59,778 nucleotides of DNA from Planctomycetota bacterium (GTDB lineage: Bacteria > Planctomycetota > Phycisphaerae > Phycisphaerales > SM1A02). The number at the start of each line of letters is the position of its first letter. Position 1 is the first letter of the stretch. The stretch spans positions 1 to 59,778 of the forward strand of contig JADFNO010000003.1 of NCBI GenBank assembly GCA_022563315.1, written 5' to 3'. The position numbers were made by a program, and so were the translations under genes. Below, piece by piece: positions 6,536 through 15,486 of this stretch. The notes under the pieces were generated by a model. It made no database searches. It was not told where the DNA came from and saw only the letters and a list, made by a program, of their open reading frames with translations.

Positions 6536-9037
6536 CTATCGCGATCCGCCAACTGCCGTCCATTCAAAGCCAACCTTCTGTGCCAACCCCGCCGAGGTCA
6601 GCATCTCGATGATCGGTCGCCGGTCGCGATCGCCGGCGCTGCGTTTCTGCGCAAGCTGCATTGCATTCTGTCCGTTGAAGTTCTCTGCTTCGACGGCGGC
6701 GTGGGTAGCCAGGAGCAGGTTGACGCAGTCGGCGCTGCCGTACCAAGCTGCCGCCATCAAGGCCGTATAGCCCCGGCTACTGGCGGCCTCGATGTCGGCT
6801 CCGGATGACAAGAGCAACTCGACGCTGCGGCGATTGCTGTTGAGGGCCGCTGACATGAGCGCCGTTCCGCCGCGATCGCTTCGGGCGTCGACCGAGGCGC
6901 CTGCTTCGAGAAGGAGCGAAAGAATCTTCGTGTCGCCGCGGGCGGCGCTGAGCATCAACGCTGTATGCCCGCGACGGTTCTTCGTTTCCAGTGCGGTGCC
7001 GGCTTCGAGGAGTGCGCCAACGCATGGGGCGTGGCCGTTCACCGCTGCCGCCATCAGCGCCGTATTGCCAAAATTATCCGTCGCATCCAACTCGGCGCCG
7101 GCGCTGAGAAGGAATCGAAGTGATTCCAATGCCCCATGGCGAGCGGCAAACATCAGGGCCGCTTCACCGGTGTCGGACTGAGCTTCGATGTCCGCTCCAA
7201 GGCGAATGAGCAGTTTGGTGGACTCGGGACCGCCGAATCCCGCCGCCAACGTCAACGCGGTCTGGCTCCTCGCGTTCACAGCGTTGACGTCGGCTCCGAC
7301 CTCGATCAAAGCGCGGATGGCGGGCAGAGCGCCATCTCTCGCCGCCCGCGTCAAGGGGAACTCGCCTTCATCATCCCACGCCTGGGGATCGGCGCCGGCT
7401 TGAATCAGCAGCTCAACGCACGCGGCGTCGCCGCTGGCCGCCGCCGCCATCAACGCCGGGTATCCGCGATTGTTGCGGGTGTGGACATTTGCCCCAGCTT
7501 GTAGCAACGCATTTACACAGTCTGCCTGTCCGCCTATGGCCGCCTCCATGAGCGGTGTGCCGTGGTATTTGTTTCTCGCCTCGATGTCGGCGCCGGACCT
7601 GAGTAGGTACTGCAACGGATCGAGCGCACCATGTCGCGCCGCGTACATCAGAGCCGTTCGGCCGTCGTTGGACGCGGCTCCAATCTCAGCGCCGTCCCGG
7701 ATCAGCACCTTGACGGCTCCGAGTCCGCCGAACCCTGCCGCCAGCATGAGCGGTGTTTCCCCGCGAATGTTGGGCGCGTTGACATTCGCCCCGGCCTCAA
7801 GCAGCGAGTGGAGTCTGTTGATCGCACCCTCGCGGCCGGCGCGGGTCAAGGGCGTTTCACCCTGACCGTCCCAGGCTTCGAGATCTCCCCCGCGCCGAAG
7901 AAGCGCATCGACACACCCGGCCCGTCCGTGGTCCGTCGCGTTGGTTAGCGCCGTGTGGCCGTCTTGATCGACGGCGTTCACATCCGCCCCGGTTTCGAGC
8001 AGCGCAACCAGACAGGCGGTGTGCCCGCCTTGCGCGGCTGCCATCAGGGCTGTCTCGGCCTTGTGATTTTTCGCGTGGACGTCAGCGCCCGCTGTCAACA
8101 GACAGTTCAGCGATTCGAGCGCTCCGTTGCGCGCTGCGTAGATGAGCGCGGTATGTCCGGTGGTCGAGGTCGCGTGGATGTTTGCCGAAAGCCGCAGCAG
8201 CACCTGAACTGCGCCGTTCTCACCTCGAGCGGCCGCGAGCATCAATGCTGTTTCACCGTATTTATTGGCCTGATTGACATCGGCTCCAGCCTCGATCAAG
8301 CTGCGCAGCGAGGCCGTCGTCCCGTCGCGGGCCGCCCGTGTCAAGAGTGATTCACCGTCGTCGTCCCATGCGTCAAGATCAACCCCAGCTCCCACCAGCG
8401 ACCTCATCGCGGCGACGTTGCCGGCCCAAGCGGCGATCGCCATGGCGGTGTCGCCCTTGGGAGTTCGGGCGTGGATGTCGGCGTGATGCTCCAGCAGCAC
8501 ATTGACACAGGCGACATCGGTCATCGCCCCCAGCATCAGCGGCGTGTAGCCCCGACGATCCTTGACGTGCCCGGCAGCGCCGGCTGCAAGCAGTTCCTTG
8601 AGGCAGTTGGACCGACCTGACCAAGCTGCGACCGATAACGCGGTGCCTCCAGTGTCGCACGTGGCCTCCAACGGCGCACCGGCGCGAAGCAGGTGACGCA
8701 GGCAGCCGAGACTCCCATTGCCCGCGGCCGCCATCAACGGCGTGTATCCCCGGTCGGTAACGGTGTTGAGATCGGCCTTGGCTCGAAGCAGATACTCGAC
8801 GCATGCCCCCTGGCCGTGCTGAGCGGCAATGTGCAGCGCCGTGGCTCCGGTCTGATCGCGATGATCGACGTGGATGCCTCGCAGCAGCTCGCGATAAACA
8901 CTATTCACATCGCCGACGCGCGCGGCCTCGTGGATGGGTCCTGCGGTCACCGCGCCGTGTGCTGCGAACCATCCCACAACACCTGCCAATAGCCAACGAT
9001 ATGGAGTTCGGCTGCTCACGTTTCTGTCCCCGTTCAT
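6536..9037 (-). CDS. Exported ankyrin-repeat protein (about 24 repeats)
   Basis: 833 residues from the ATG at 9037, chosen because it places a signal peptide (basic N-terminus, then WLLAGVVGWFAAHGAVTA) at the very start; an ATG at 9133 adds 32 residues before it. Residues 35 to about 825 are a continuous solenoid of roughly 24 ankyrin repeats of 33 residues with the usual G-x-TALxxAAxxG...LLxxGAxxxA pattern. Ankyrin solenoids bind other proteins; there is no enzymatic domain. Three repeats (units 7, 12, 17) share 'AWDD/G-GE-xLTRAxRxG', which shows a higher-order period of five repeats, about 495 bp. The short tail 'VGFEWTAVGGSR' is not a sorting motif I recognise. Exported, likely periplasmic; partner unknown. 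Confidence 0.92.
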   Translation of the reverse strand: MNGDRNVSSRTPYRWLLAGVVGWFAAHGAVTAGPIHEAARVGDVNSVYRELLRGIHVDHRDQTGATALHIAAQHGQGACVEYLLRAKADLNTVTDRGYTPLMAAAGNGSLGCLRHLLRAGAPLEATCDTGGTALSVAAWSGRSNCLKELLAAGAAGHVKDRRGYTPLMLGAMTDVACVNVLLEHHADIHARTPKGDTAMAIAAWAGNVAAMRSLVGAGVDLDAWDDDGESLLTRAARDGTTASLRSLIEAGADVNQANKYGETALMLAAARGENGAVQVLLRLSANIHATSTTGHTALIYAARNGALESLNCLLTAGADVHAKNHKAETALMAAAQGGHTACLVALLETGADVNAVDQDGHTALTNATDHGRAGCVDALLRRGGDLEAWDGQGETPLTRAGREGAINRLHSLLEAGANVNAPNIRGETPLMLAAGFGGLGAVKVLIRDGAEIGAASNDGRTALMYAARHGALDPLQYLLRSGADIEARNKYHGTPLMEAAIGGQADCVNALLQAGANVHTRNNRGYPALMAAAASGDAACVELLIQAGADPQAWDDEGEFPLTRAARDGALPAIRALIEVGADVNAVNARSQTALTLAAGFGGPESTKLLIRLGADIEAQSDTGEAALMFAARHGALESLRFLLSAGAELDATDNFGNTALMAAAVNGHAPCVGALLEAGTALETKNRRGHTALMLSAARGDTKILSLLLEAGASVDARSDRGGTALMSAALNSNRRSVELLLSSGADIEAASSRGYTALMAAAWYGSADCVNLLLATHAAVEAENFNGQNAMQLAQKRSAGDRDRRPIIEMLTSAGLAQKVGFEWTAVGGSR

Positions 9038-9494
9038 GACGTCATGGTCACCATCGCGGCCGTACATTCGGCCGCATGTCCACGCCATCGTCCAAGCGGC
9101 CAAGACTCGTCCGACGATCGTGCAGACTCGCATTATCGGAAGCGACGACTGATGTTGGTCGCTCGTCGTTACATCCGAGGTATTCGTGGACTGCGATCTA
9201 TCGACACGATGTTACCGGACCCAGGGTGTTCGGGGCACGGAGGCCGGAAAGTGTCAGCGGATTGGTAGATGGGGGCGAGCGCGAAGCCGGCGGTCGGCAG
9301 CGTGCCGCTGATCCATCGGACGAACCTCCCAGGTGTTGCTTCTCGCAGAAATGCCCCAACCCGGATAATCCACGGCACATCTCTATCCGATATGAGCGTC
9401 ACGTCTTCCCGGCGTTTCGAGGAAAACGCCACGGGCGGGTGATTCTGAGGGGCGAACCGTCTGGGCTGCGCCCGGGTCCAAACGAGGGGCTGCG
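9038..9494. other. Divergent intergenic region and leader of the polysaccharide locus
   Basis: About 457 bp between the divergent ankyrin gene and the antiterminator gene. A hairpin with a 7-bp stem (GGCGTTT / AAACGCC) lies at 9411-9430, without a following T-run, and GGGCTGCGCCC near 9470 forms a second short hairpin. The region should contain the promoter of the locus, but no convincing -35/-10 pair was found. No known riboswitch consensus was recognised. Confidence 0.4.
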
Positions 9495-10103
9495 ATGCCG
9501 GTCGACACGATTGAAACCAGGCAAGAATTGCGCGATGGCCGGTCCCTGACCCAAAGTGGGTGTGTTGACGTCGTTGCCTTTGGGCCCCGGCCTGAGTCTA
9601 GGCCGATCGTCGCTAGCCCACCCCTATGGCACGTTCTTCATACCCGTGCCCGGCAGGAGAAAGCCCTGGCCAAGACGCTGCTCGCGGCCGGGATCGAGCA
9701 CTACCTGCCGTTGGTGGGGCGAGTTTCCTACCGGGGTCGGCGAAAGTACATCGTACAGCAGCCGTTGTTTGCCTCGTATCTGTTTATGCACGGCTCGGTT
9801 GAAGCAACCTACTTCGCCGTCGCCACCAAGCGCGTTGCAAACGCCATTCGGGTAAGCGATCAGCAGCGCTTTGTCCAAGAGCTCCAACAGATACGACTTG
9901 CATTGGAGAATCGGGCTGAACTCAGCCCTTCTCGATATCTCGAGGTCGGTCGGCGGGTACGCGTCGTCGGCGGTCCGTTCCGCGGCATTGAGGGATTGAT
10001 TGAGGACCGGTCGAAGGTCGGCCGCCTCGTGCTTCAAATCGCCGCCTTGGGCCGCGCTACGAGTCTGGAGATCGACACTGATCTCCTGGAGCCGGTGGAC
10101 TAG
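9495..10103 (+). CDS. NusG/RfaH-family transcription antiterminator
   Basis: 202 residues. The NGN domain begins near residue 44 (WHVLHTRARQEKALAKTL, YLPL, SYRGRRKYIVQQPLFASYLFM) and the C-terminal KOW motif is near residues 150-172 (GRRVRVVGGPFRGIEGLIED). Specialised NusG paralogues of this type (RfaH, UpxY, LoaP, and related) ride on RNA polymerase and suppress termination in long surface-polysaccharide operons. Its position as first gene of a 26-kb same-strand polysaccharide locus supports that role. The first 40 residues precede the NGN domain and may be disordered; an internal start cannot be excluded. The gene is followed by a 147-bp leader containing hairpins, a possible site of action. 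Confidence 0.9.
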   Translation: MPVDTIETRQELRDGRSLTQSGCVDVVAFGPRPESRPIVASPPLWHVLHTRARQEKALAKTLLAAGIEHYLPLVGRVSYRGRRKYIVQQPLFASYLFMHGSVEATYFAVATKRVANAIRVSDQQRFVQELQQIRLALENRAELSPSRYLEVGRRVRVVGGPFRGIEGLIEDRSKVGRLVLQIAALGRATSLEIDTDLLEPVD

Positions 10104-10160
10104 AGCTGGGGCCAAAACCTCCGCTTTTCTCCACTGGAAAAGTCTCTTCGACGGGGTCGG

Positions 10161-10205
10161 CACCGCACGGCGGTGCGCGCGACGGGGGCGAAGCCCCGCC
10201 ATTTT
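10161..10205 (+). promoter_or_regulatory. Tandem hairpins with T-run, candidate attenuator or antitermination site
   Basis: Between the antiterminator gene and the next gene lie CACCG-cacgg-CGGTG (10161-10175) and GGGGC-GAA-GCCCC (10185-10197) followed by GCCATTTTT. The second resembles a short intrinsic terminator. GGCGGT at 10169 matches only the first six bases of the enterobacterial ops element, so that resemblance is weak. Placement fits a terminator that the NusG-type protein overrides; this is inference. Confidence 0.4.
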
Positions 10206-10250
10206 TCGCCGATGGTCGTTCGATCCTCGGGCGAACACCAAATCATCAAG

Positions 10251-11603
10251 ATGAGAATGAACCGACCAGCACCCAGGATGTCGTTGTCGCCACATTTGCT
10301 CGACGATGCCGCGTGCGCTCGTACCGATCGGCCGACGACGGTGTGCGTTTTCGGCGCCGCATTGGATACGGGGAACCTCGGCGTCGAGGCGCTTGGTCTT
10401 TCGATTCTGCGCGGCCTTGACCAGCGATTGCCCAACGCTCGACTCATCGTCTTCTCCGGCCGGCCGGGGAGGCGCCTTGCCCGCGTCGAGCTGCCTTCGC
10501 CGCACGGCCAGCAGACCATCTCGTATGAGGAGATTGGCGCCTCGCTCTCGCGCGACCCGTTCAAACCCGGCAACCTGTACATTGAGCATGCCCTGCACCG
10601 ATTGGGATGGGGCGCGAGATCCGGATCGGTAAGTCGAGTTCTAAGCGAAGCGGATCTGATACTCGATGTGTCGGGTGGCGATAGTTTTACCACGATGTAC
10701 GGCCCGTACCGCTACAAATACGCCGTCTATCCGAAGCGTCTCGCCTTGAGGTTCGACGCGCCATTCGTTTTGCTGCCCCAGACGTACGGGCCGTTTGACG
10801 CTGACCACGCAGACGAAGTTCGAGTCCTGCTTCGCTCAGCCGCCCAGATTTGGGCCCGCGATCAGGCTGGCTGTGAATCGGTAGAGCAACTCGCGGCGGA
10901 CGTATCGGTTGGACGTTCGGCGGACATGGCGTTTACACTCCCGGCCGACCCTGCGGCCGCGAAAATCCCAACCGTCTCAAAACCACTGGTGGGCGTGAAC
11001 GTGAGCGGGCTGCTCTTCAACGACACCGCCGGCAACGTACGGCAACGGTTCAACCTTTGCTGCGACTATCGCCGGCTGATGCATGATGTGGTTGTTGCGA
11101 TCTTGGACGCCGATACAGACGCGCACATTCTGTTCGTGCCGCATGTCGTCGTTGACCGACACCATGTCGAATCCGACCTGCGAGCCTGCGAAACGCTACG
11201 CGCCACGCTTGGCGACGAGTTGCGCCGGCGCACGACCGTGATGCCGAACCCAAGTTCGGCCTGCGAAGCGAAGGGGATCATCAGCCGGTGCGACTACTTT
11301 GTCGGTACGAGAATGCATGCCTGTATCGCAGCCCTGTCAAGCGAAGTGCCCGCCAGTGCGATCGCGTACAGCATCAAGACGTCCGGTGTTTTCGGCACGC
11401 TTGGCATGGAGCACGCTGTGTTCGATGCGAGATCGCTCAGCGCTGATGACATTGTGTCCTGCATCGTGGCGCGGTTTCGGGACCGAGCTTCGGATCGCGA
11501 ACTGATTCGGCAACGCCTGGGCGGCGCTATTGCCAGCGTCGATCGTATGTTCGACGAAGTGGTCAGCTTGGTCCAAAGGGGTCAAATGAGGCGAGCCGCA
11601 TGA
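10251..11603 (+). CDS. Polysaccharide pyruvyl transferase family protein
   Basis: About 450 residues from the ATG at 10251; ATGs at 10257 and 10278 are also possible and the frame opens further upstream at 10173. The protein shows the family's Rossmann-like start (VCVFGAALDTGNLGVEALGLSIL), the 'DLILDVSGGDSFTTMYGPYRY' segment, 'LPQTYGPF', and near the C-terminus 'CDYFVGTRMHACIAALSSEVPASAIAYSIKTSG', typical of WcaK/CsaB-type enzymes. These transfer pyruvate from phosphoenolpyruvate as a ketal onto sugars, adding negative charge to exopolysaccharides. The stop overlaps the next start by 4 bp (ATGA), indicating translational coupling with the asparagine-synthetase-like gene. Confidence 0.88.
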   Translation: MRMNRPAPRMSLSPHLLDDAACARTDRPTTVCVFGAALDTGNLGVEALGLSILRGLDQRLPNARLIVFSGRPGRRLARVELPSPHGQQTISYEEIGASLSRDPFKPGNLYIEHALHRLGWGARSGSVSRVLSEADLILDVSGGDSFTTMYGPYRYKYAVYPKRLALRFDAPFVLLPQTYGPFDADHADEVRVLLRSAAQIWARDQAGCESVEQLAADVSVGRSADMAFTLPADPAAAKIPTVSKPLVGVNVSGLLFNDTAGNVRQRFNLCCDYRRLMHDVVVAILDADTDAHILFVPHVVVDRHHVESDLRACETLRATLGDELRRRTTVMPNPSSACEAKGIISRCDYFVGTRMHACIAALSSEVPASAIAYSIKTSGVFGTLGMEHAVFDARSLSADDIVSCIVARFRDRASDRELIRQRLGGAIASVDRMFDEVVSLVQRGQMRRAA

Positions 11604-13348
11604 TTCGTCGAGCGGAACTATTGATCGCGCCTTGGGATGCGGTCCCGGCCGATCCCGAGGAAACGGCGCGCTGCCTTGCTCGTTCACTCAAGGCGCCACA
11701 GTTTGAGCTGCGCGCGACCGGCTCGGGCCACACGGTTCTCTTCGCCTACGAAGGGCAAGCTGACGCTGCGGTAACGAGTGACGGCGGTGATTGGTCCATT
11801 ACTGAAGGGCATTGGCCGGAACCCGTCGGGCTGCGTCTGAGCGTTTCGTCGGAGCCCGCCGACCCATCTTGGACGATCGAAATCGATCACTATGGATTGC
11901 GTCCGCTGTACTTCGGCCTGGATCGTCGTCGCCAGCCGGTCGTTTCTACAAGGCCGGAGATGGTCGCGGCCCTGATCGGGAGTCGGCTCTCAGCTCAGGC
12001 GTTGGCTGAGCAACTGCTTGTTGGATACAACCTGGAGAACCACTGTGCTTTCGAGGATGTCTTTCGTTTGCGCCCGCAAATGAGATTGAGCTATGAGCAG
12101 TGGCGTGGATTTCGTGTGACGCCGACGCAAAGTGAAGCGACAAGTCGACGCGATGCCGAGCAAGCGCCAGCTACTTCTGAACAATGGATAGAGGCGATCA
12201 CACCTACGATCACCGAGGCCTTTGACGCCGGCTACGCGTTGGAGTTATCCGGCGGTGTGGATAGCCGGCTCGTGCTGGCGATCGGATTGCACGCGGGCGT
12301 CAAGCCTCGCTTGGCGTTTACGCTCGGCTCAGATCACGATGAGGACGTCCAAATCGCGCAGTTGATCTGTGATCGGTACGAGATCGATCATCTGATGCTC
12401 CCGGTCGAGATCGATCCAACGCGCATCGCCGCGGACGCCTACGACTTCGTGATGCGAAGCGGCTTTGCCGCCAATGCCTGCGGCTACGCCTGGCTACCGG
12501 CGGCGTTCGAGCAGCTCTCGTCGAGACGCACGGCCCAGATCGGCGGCGGGGGAGGGGAATGCGCTTCCGGCTTCTACTATGGCCCGGCCGATTTCCTGGG
12601 CGCCTCGCGCGCACTTGATCAACTCTGGGTGCGAGCGCGACTGTTCAAATCGGGCGTTGAAATGACGGAGATGTTCGGGCGAACACGGGGTCGCCTCCTG
12701 TCCGCGGACGTTACGAACACCGCCCTACGAATCTTGCGAGAAAAACACAGCACGTGGCGCGAGGCGAGCGATGCGTTTTATCTCACGCAGCGGGTTCCCA
12801 ACGCGGGCGGTCCGGTTCTTTGCGCGTCGGCGTGTTGGTACGAACCACTGCAGCCGCTCTTGCACCAGCCGCACATCGAATGGACGCGGAGTCTCACCCC
12901 GAGCCAGCGCGCCCATCGTCGCACCCAAATGAGTCTCATTCATCAGCTTGATGCAGCTTTGGGAGAGATTCGATATTCAGGCGGACGAGCATATGCCCGT
13001 ACTTCCGCTGCAAAGCTCAGACAGCGCGTGTGCAGGTTTTCCTCGGCGGCGAGAAAGATTCGTCGGCGACTCGCAGATCACCGGGCGGCCCCGGACCAGG
13101 GCGCGGACCTCTCGGCCGACGCGCTCGTGCAGAATGAATCTGTGCGAGAAGCGATTCGAGATCTTTCGGAGCGCCCGGAATTGAACGTTCGCCGTGAGCA
13201 CGTCGAGCGGATGCTCGCGACGCCCAGCCTTTATGAGCATGAACTGGGCGTGCTGCTCTCCACGGCTTGGGCCCAGCAGACGGCCCAGGCCATTGCTCGT
13301 CAGTTGCATTCATTGACATCGGAGGCGCCGTTGCGATGTGCGGCCTAG
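11600..13348 (+). CDS. Asparagine-synthetase-like ATP-PPi amidotransferase
   Basis: 582 residues. The synthetase domain starts near residue 195 with the PP-loop 'LELSGGVDSRLVLAIGL' and continues with 'LAFTLGSDHDEDVQIAQLICDRY'. This domain activates a carboxylate with ATP for attack by ammonia or an amine. The N-terminal part (about 1-180) has the shape of a class II glutaminase domain ('IEIDHYGLRPLYFG', 'VVSTRPEMVAALIG', 'FRLRPQMRLS') but begins MIRRAELL, so the essential Cys-2 nucleophile is missing. It therefore cannot use glutamine through that domain. AsnB homologues are common in exopolysaccharide loci, presumably amidating uronic acids. Coupled by a 4-bp overlap to the pyruvyl transferase gene. 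Confidence 0.85.
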   Translation: MIRRAELLIAPWDAVPADPEETARCLARSLKAPQFELRATGSGHTVLFAYEGQADAAVTSDGGDWSITEGHWPEPVGLRLSVSSEPADPSWTIEIDHYGLRPLYFGLDRRRQPVVSTRPEMVAALIGSRLSAQALAEQLLVGYNLENHCAFEDVFRLRPQMRLSYEQWRGFRVTPTQSEATSRRDAEQAPATSEQWIEAITPTITEAFDAGYALELSGGVDSRLVLAIGLHAGVKPRLAFTLGSDHDEDVQIAQLICDRYEIDHLMLPVEIDPTRIAADAYDFVMRSGFAANACGYAWLPAAFEQLSSRRTAQIGGGGGECASGFYYGPADFLGASRALDQLWVRARLFKSGVEMTEMFGRTRGRLLSADVTNTALRILREKHSTWREASDAFYLTQRVPNAGGPVLCASACWYEPLQPLLHQPHIEWTRSLTPSQRAHRRTQMSLIHQLDAALGEIRYSGGRAYARTSAAKLRQRVCRFSSAARKIRRRLADHRAAPDQGADLSADALVQNESVREAIRDLSERPELNVRREHVERMLATPSLYEHELGVLLSTAWAQQTAQAIARQLHSLTSEAPLRCAA

Positions 13349-14889
13349 TCCCAACCGAGCGCTTTAGCAACGCCCCGAGCGATCACCGTACATTTCGACA
13401 TGCCCTGAAGTGGGCGTATGTCGCCACACTCGGTCAGCGGGGAATTGTACTGTTGGTGACGTTTGTTCTGGCGGCGATCCTTGGGCCGGAAGACTTCGGC
13501 ACGGTCGCGATGGCGATCGCATACATCATCTTCATCGAGATGTTCGTTGCGCAGGGCATGGGCGCTGCCATCATTCAGCGCAAGGATCTGTCGCGCGAAC
13601 ACTTGGATTCCGTGTTCTGGCTCGTCGTCGCTGCCAGCATCGTTCTCTGCGGCGTGAGCGTGCTGGTGAGTCCGTGGTGGGCCGCGGTCAACCATCTGCC
13701 TGAACTGGGATCGGTCATCGCCTTCCTCTCGCTTTCCGTACCTATCAAGGGCCTGAGCGTTGTACAGGAAGCCCTGCTTCAGCGGAAAATGGACTTTCGT
13801 AATCTTGCGCTGCTGCGAGGCGCGGCGCTCATCATCGGTGGCGCCGTCGGGGTGACGATGGCGATTCGTGGCTTCGGCGTTTGGGCGCTTGTCGGTCAAC
13901 AACTCGTCGGATCGGCGCTGGCCACGGCCGTGATGTGGAAAGTGAGCGACTGGCGACCTCGCCTGTTCTTTTCGTGGCGACGCGCGCGCGAGCTGTTCGG
14001 CTTCAGCGGCGGGATGTTCGCCTCACAGCTTGGCGTGTATACCGCCAGCCAGTCCGATGCGATTCTGATGGGCCTTTTCTTCGGCCCGGTGGCGGTCGGT
14101 CTTTATCGTCTGGCGACTCGGTTGATGGAGGCTGTGCTGGACATTGGGACGCGATCGATTCAGACCGTCGCCCTGCCGCACTTCTGCAGTTTGCAGGATG
14201 ATGCCCCGAGGCTTCGTGCAGCGGTGTTGTCATGTATCAGACTCAGCGCAACGATCACGATTCCTGCGATGACGCTGCTTGCTCTGGCCAGCGACGAACT
14301 GATGATGCTTCTGGGAGAGAAATGGGCGCCCGCAGCCGGTGTGTTGAAGATCGTGGTGTTCATGGGGATGGCCAAGGCATTGACGCTCTTCACCGGCCCA
14401 TTGCTCTTGGCCAACGGACGTGCAGGAACCGTTGCCGTACTCGTTTGGATCCTGGCGATCGCTACGGCCGGCATCATTGCCGCTGTAGGCGGATTGATGA
14501 AGCACGCGGCCGTTGGTGACCAAGTAGCTGCGGTCGCGCTGACCCGTACTGGTACCTTCATTGTTCTGCACGGCGTGGTCAGTCTGCTGATTATCAGCCA
14601 TCTTTATCAAATCTCCATGCATCAATTGGTTGCGGTAGTTGTTCCCGCGATCGTCGTGTCCGCAGCCGCCTTGTTGACGGCAAAGCTCGTGACGCTCCTC
14701 GGCTTCGGCGCGAATACAAATCCGGTCGTCGCGTTATTTTGTGTGATGGCGCCGGCTACGCTGGCGGCCGGTGGGACACTACTCATTGTTGACGAATCAG
14801 TTCGCACCACGATCTGCAGAATCATGCGGCCGGACCGCTCACAACGCATCACGTCGCCTGACGGCGCTGTCTCCACACAACAGGATTAG
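13336..14889 (+). CDS. Wzx/WzxC-type lipid-linked oligosaccharide flippase
   Basis: 517 residues from the ATG at 13336, which has GGAGG 11 bp upstream and overlaps the previous gene by 13 bp. It has about 12-14 hydrophobic helices beginning near residue 28 (ALKWAYVATLGQRGIVLLVTF). 'LAAILGPEDFGTVAMA', 'VQEALLQRKMDFR' and 'SDAILMGLFFGPVAVGLYRLATR' are characteristic of the Polysacc_synt_3 / WzxC branch of the MOP exporter superfamily. These proteins flip undecaprenyl-diphosphate-linked repeat units to the periplasmic side for Wzy polymerisation. The C-terminal 25 residues are polar and probably cytoplasmic. Confidence 0.92.
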   Translation: MCGLVPTERFSNAPSDHRTFRHALKWAYVATLGQRGIVLLVTFVLAAILGPEDFGTVAMAIAYIIFIEMFVAQGMGAAIIQRKDLSREHLDSVFWLVVAASIVLCGVSVLVSPWWAAVNHLPELGSVIAFLSLSVPIKGLSVVQEALLQRKMDFRNLALLRGAALIIGGAVGVTMAIRGFGVWALVGQQLVGSALATAVMWKVSDWRPRLFFSWRRARELFGFSGGMFASQLGVYTASQSDAILMGLFFGPVAVGLYRLATRLMEAVLDIGTRSIQTVALPHFCSLQDDAPRLRAAVLSCIRLSATITIPAMTLLALASDELMMLLGEKWAPAAGVLKIVVFMGMAKALTLFTGPLLLANGRAGTVAVLVWILAIATAGIIAAVGGLMKHAAVGDQVAAVALTRTGTFIVLHGVVSLLIISHLYQISMHQLVAVVVPAIVVSAAALLTAKLVTLLGFGANTNPVVALFCVMAPATLAAGGTLLIVDESVRTTICRIMRPDRSQRITSPDGAVSTQQD

Positions 14890-14908
14890 CAGACAAGGCC
14901 TCTATCGA

Positions 14909-15448
14909 ATGTTAAGCGCATTGCGATCTGTACGCGATCGGGTCGAACGTTTCGCGCTGGAGCGACATCGACGATCCATTCTCAAGGTCGTTCGAGGTGG
15001 CGAGGGGCTGCACCTCGACGGCAAGGTTCTTTTTGTGCACGCCGAGAGACTCACGCTTGGGCGCAATGTGCATATCGGCCACGGTGCGTGCTTTAACTGT
15101 CTGGGAGGCATCACCGTTGGAGACCACACGATCATAAGCGGACAGGTCACCATCTACTCCTACGATCACGCTTTCAAGAGGCCGTCACGTCTGCCGTACG
15201 ATGACGAGGTAACGCCCAAGCCGGTGTACATTGGACGCTACGTGTGGATCGGGATGAATGTTACGATCGCGCCAGGCACCATTATCGAAGACGGCGCTGT
15301 GATCGGAATCGGGACGGTTGTCAGCGGTCACATTCCCGCCAACGCAATCGTCGTGAGCCCTAAGCCAAGGGTCGTTGGCTATCGCGACGAATCGCACACA
15401 CGAGCTTTGGCACAACAAGAACGGTTCTACCTCAGCGCAGCCGCATAG
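14909..15448 (+). CDS. Hexapeptide-repeat (left-handed beta-helix) acyltransferase
   Basis: 179 residues from the ATG at 14909, 19 bp after the flippase stop. From about residue 40 onward it shows imperfect hexapeptide repeats: 'LTLGRNVHIGHGACFNCLGGITVGDHTIISGQVTIYSYDH', then 'PVYIGRYVWIGMNVTIAPGTIIEDGAVIGIGTVVSGHIPANAIVVSPK'. The His in 'YSYDHAF' corresponds to the catalytic His of the maltose/galactoside acetyltransferase group. It probably O- or N-acetylates a sugar of the repeat unit using acetyl-CoA. Confidence 0.9.
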   Translation: MLSALRSVRDRVERFALERHRRSILKVVRGGEGLHLDGKVLFVHAERLTLGRNVHIGHGACFNCLGGITVGDHTIISGQVTIYSYDHAFKRPSRLPYDDEVTPKPVYIGRYVWIGMNVTIAPGTIIEDGAVIGIGTVVSGHIPANAIVVSPKPRVVGYRDESHTRALAQQERFYLSAAA

Positions 15449-15486
15449 ACGAACCTACGAATCTGTTGACCTAATTGGCAGCATTG

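Noticed and set aside
9169-9432. 87-codon minus-strand frame upstream of the antiterminator gene
   Set aside because: Composition and absence of any recognisable domain suggest chance; it lies in the divergent control region.
9411-9480. c-di-GMP or other riboswitch ahead of the polysaccharide locus
   Set aside because: Hairpins are present but none of the conserved riboswitch core motifs that I know could be matched.
10169-10180. GGCGGT as an RfaH ops element
   Set aside because: Only the first six bases agree with the enterobacterial consensus, which occurs often by chance in GC-rich DNA.
13336-13350. MCG start of the flippase as a leftover glutaminase N-terminus of the AsnB-like enzyme
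   Set aside because: The similarity is three residues and the following sequence is the flippase's own first segment.
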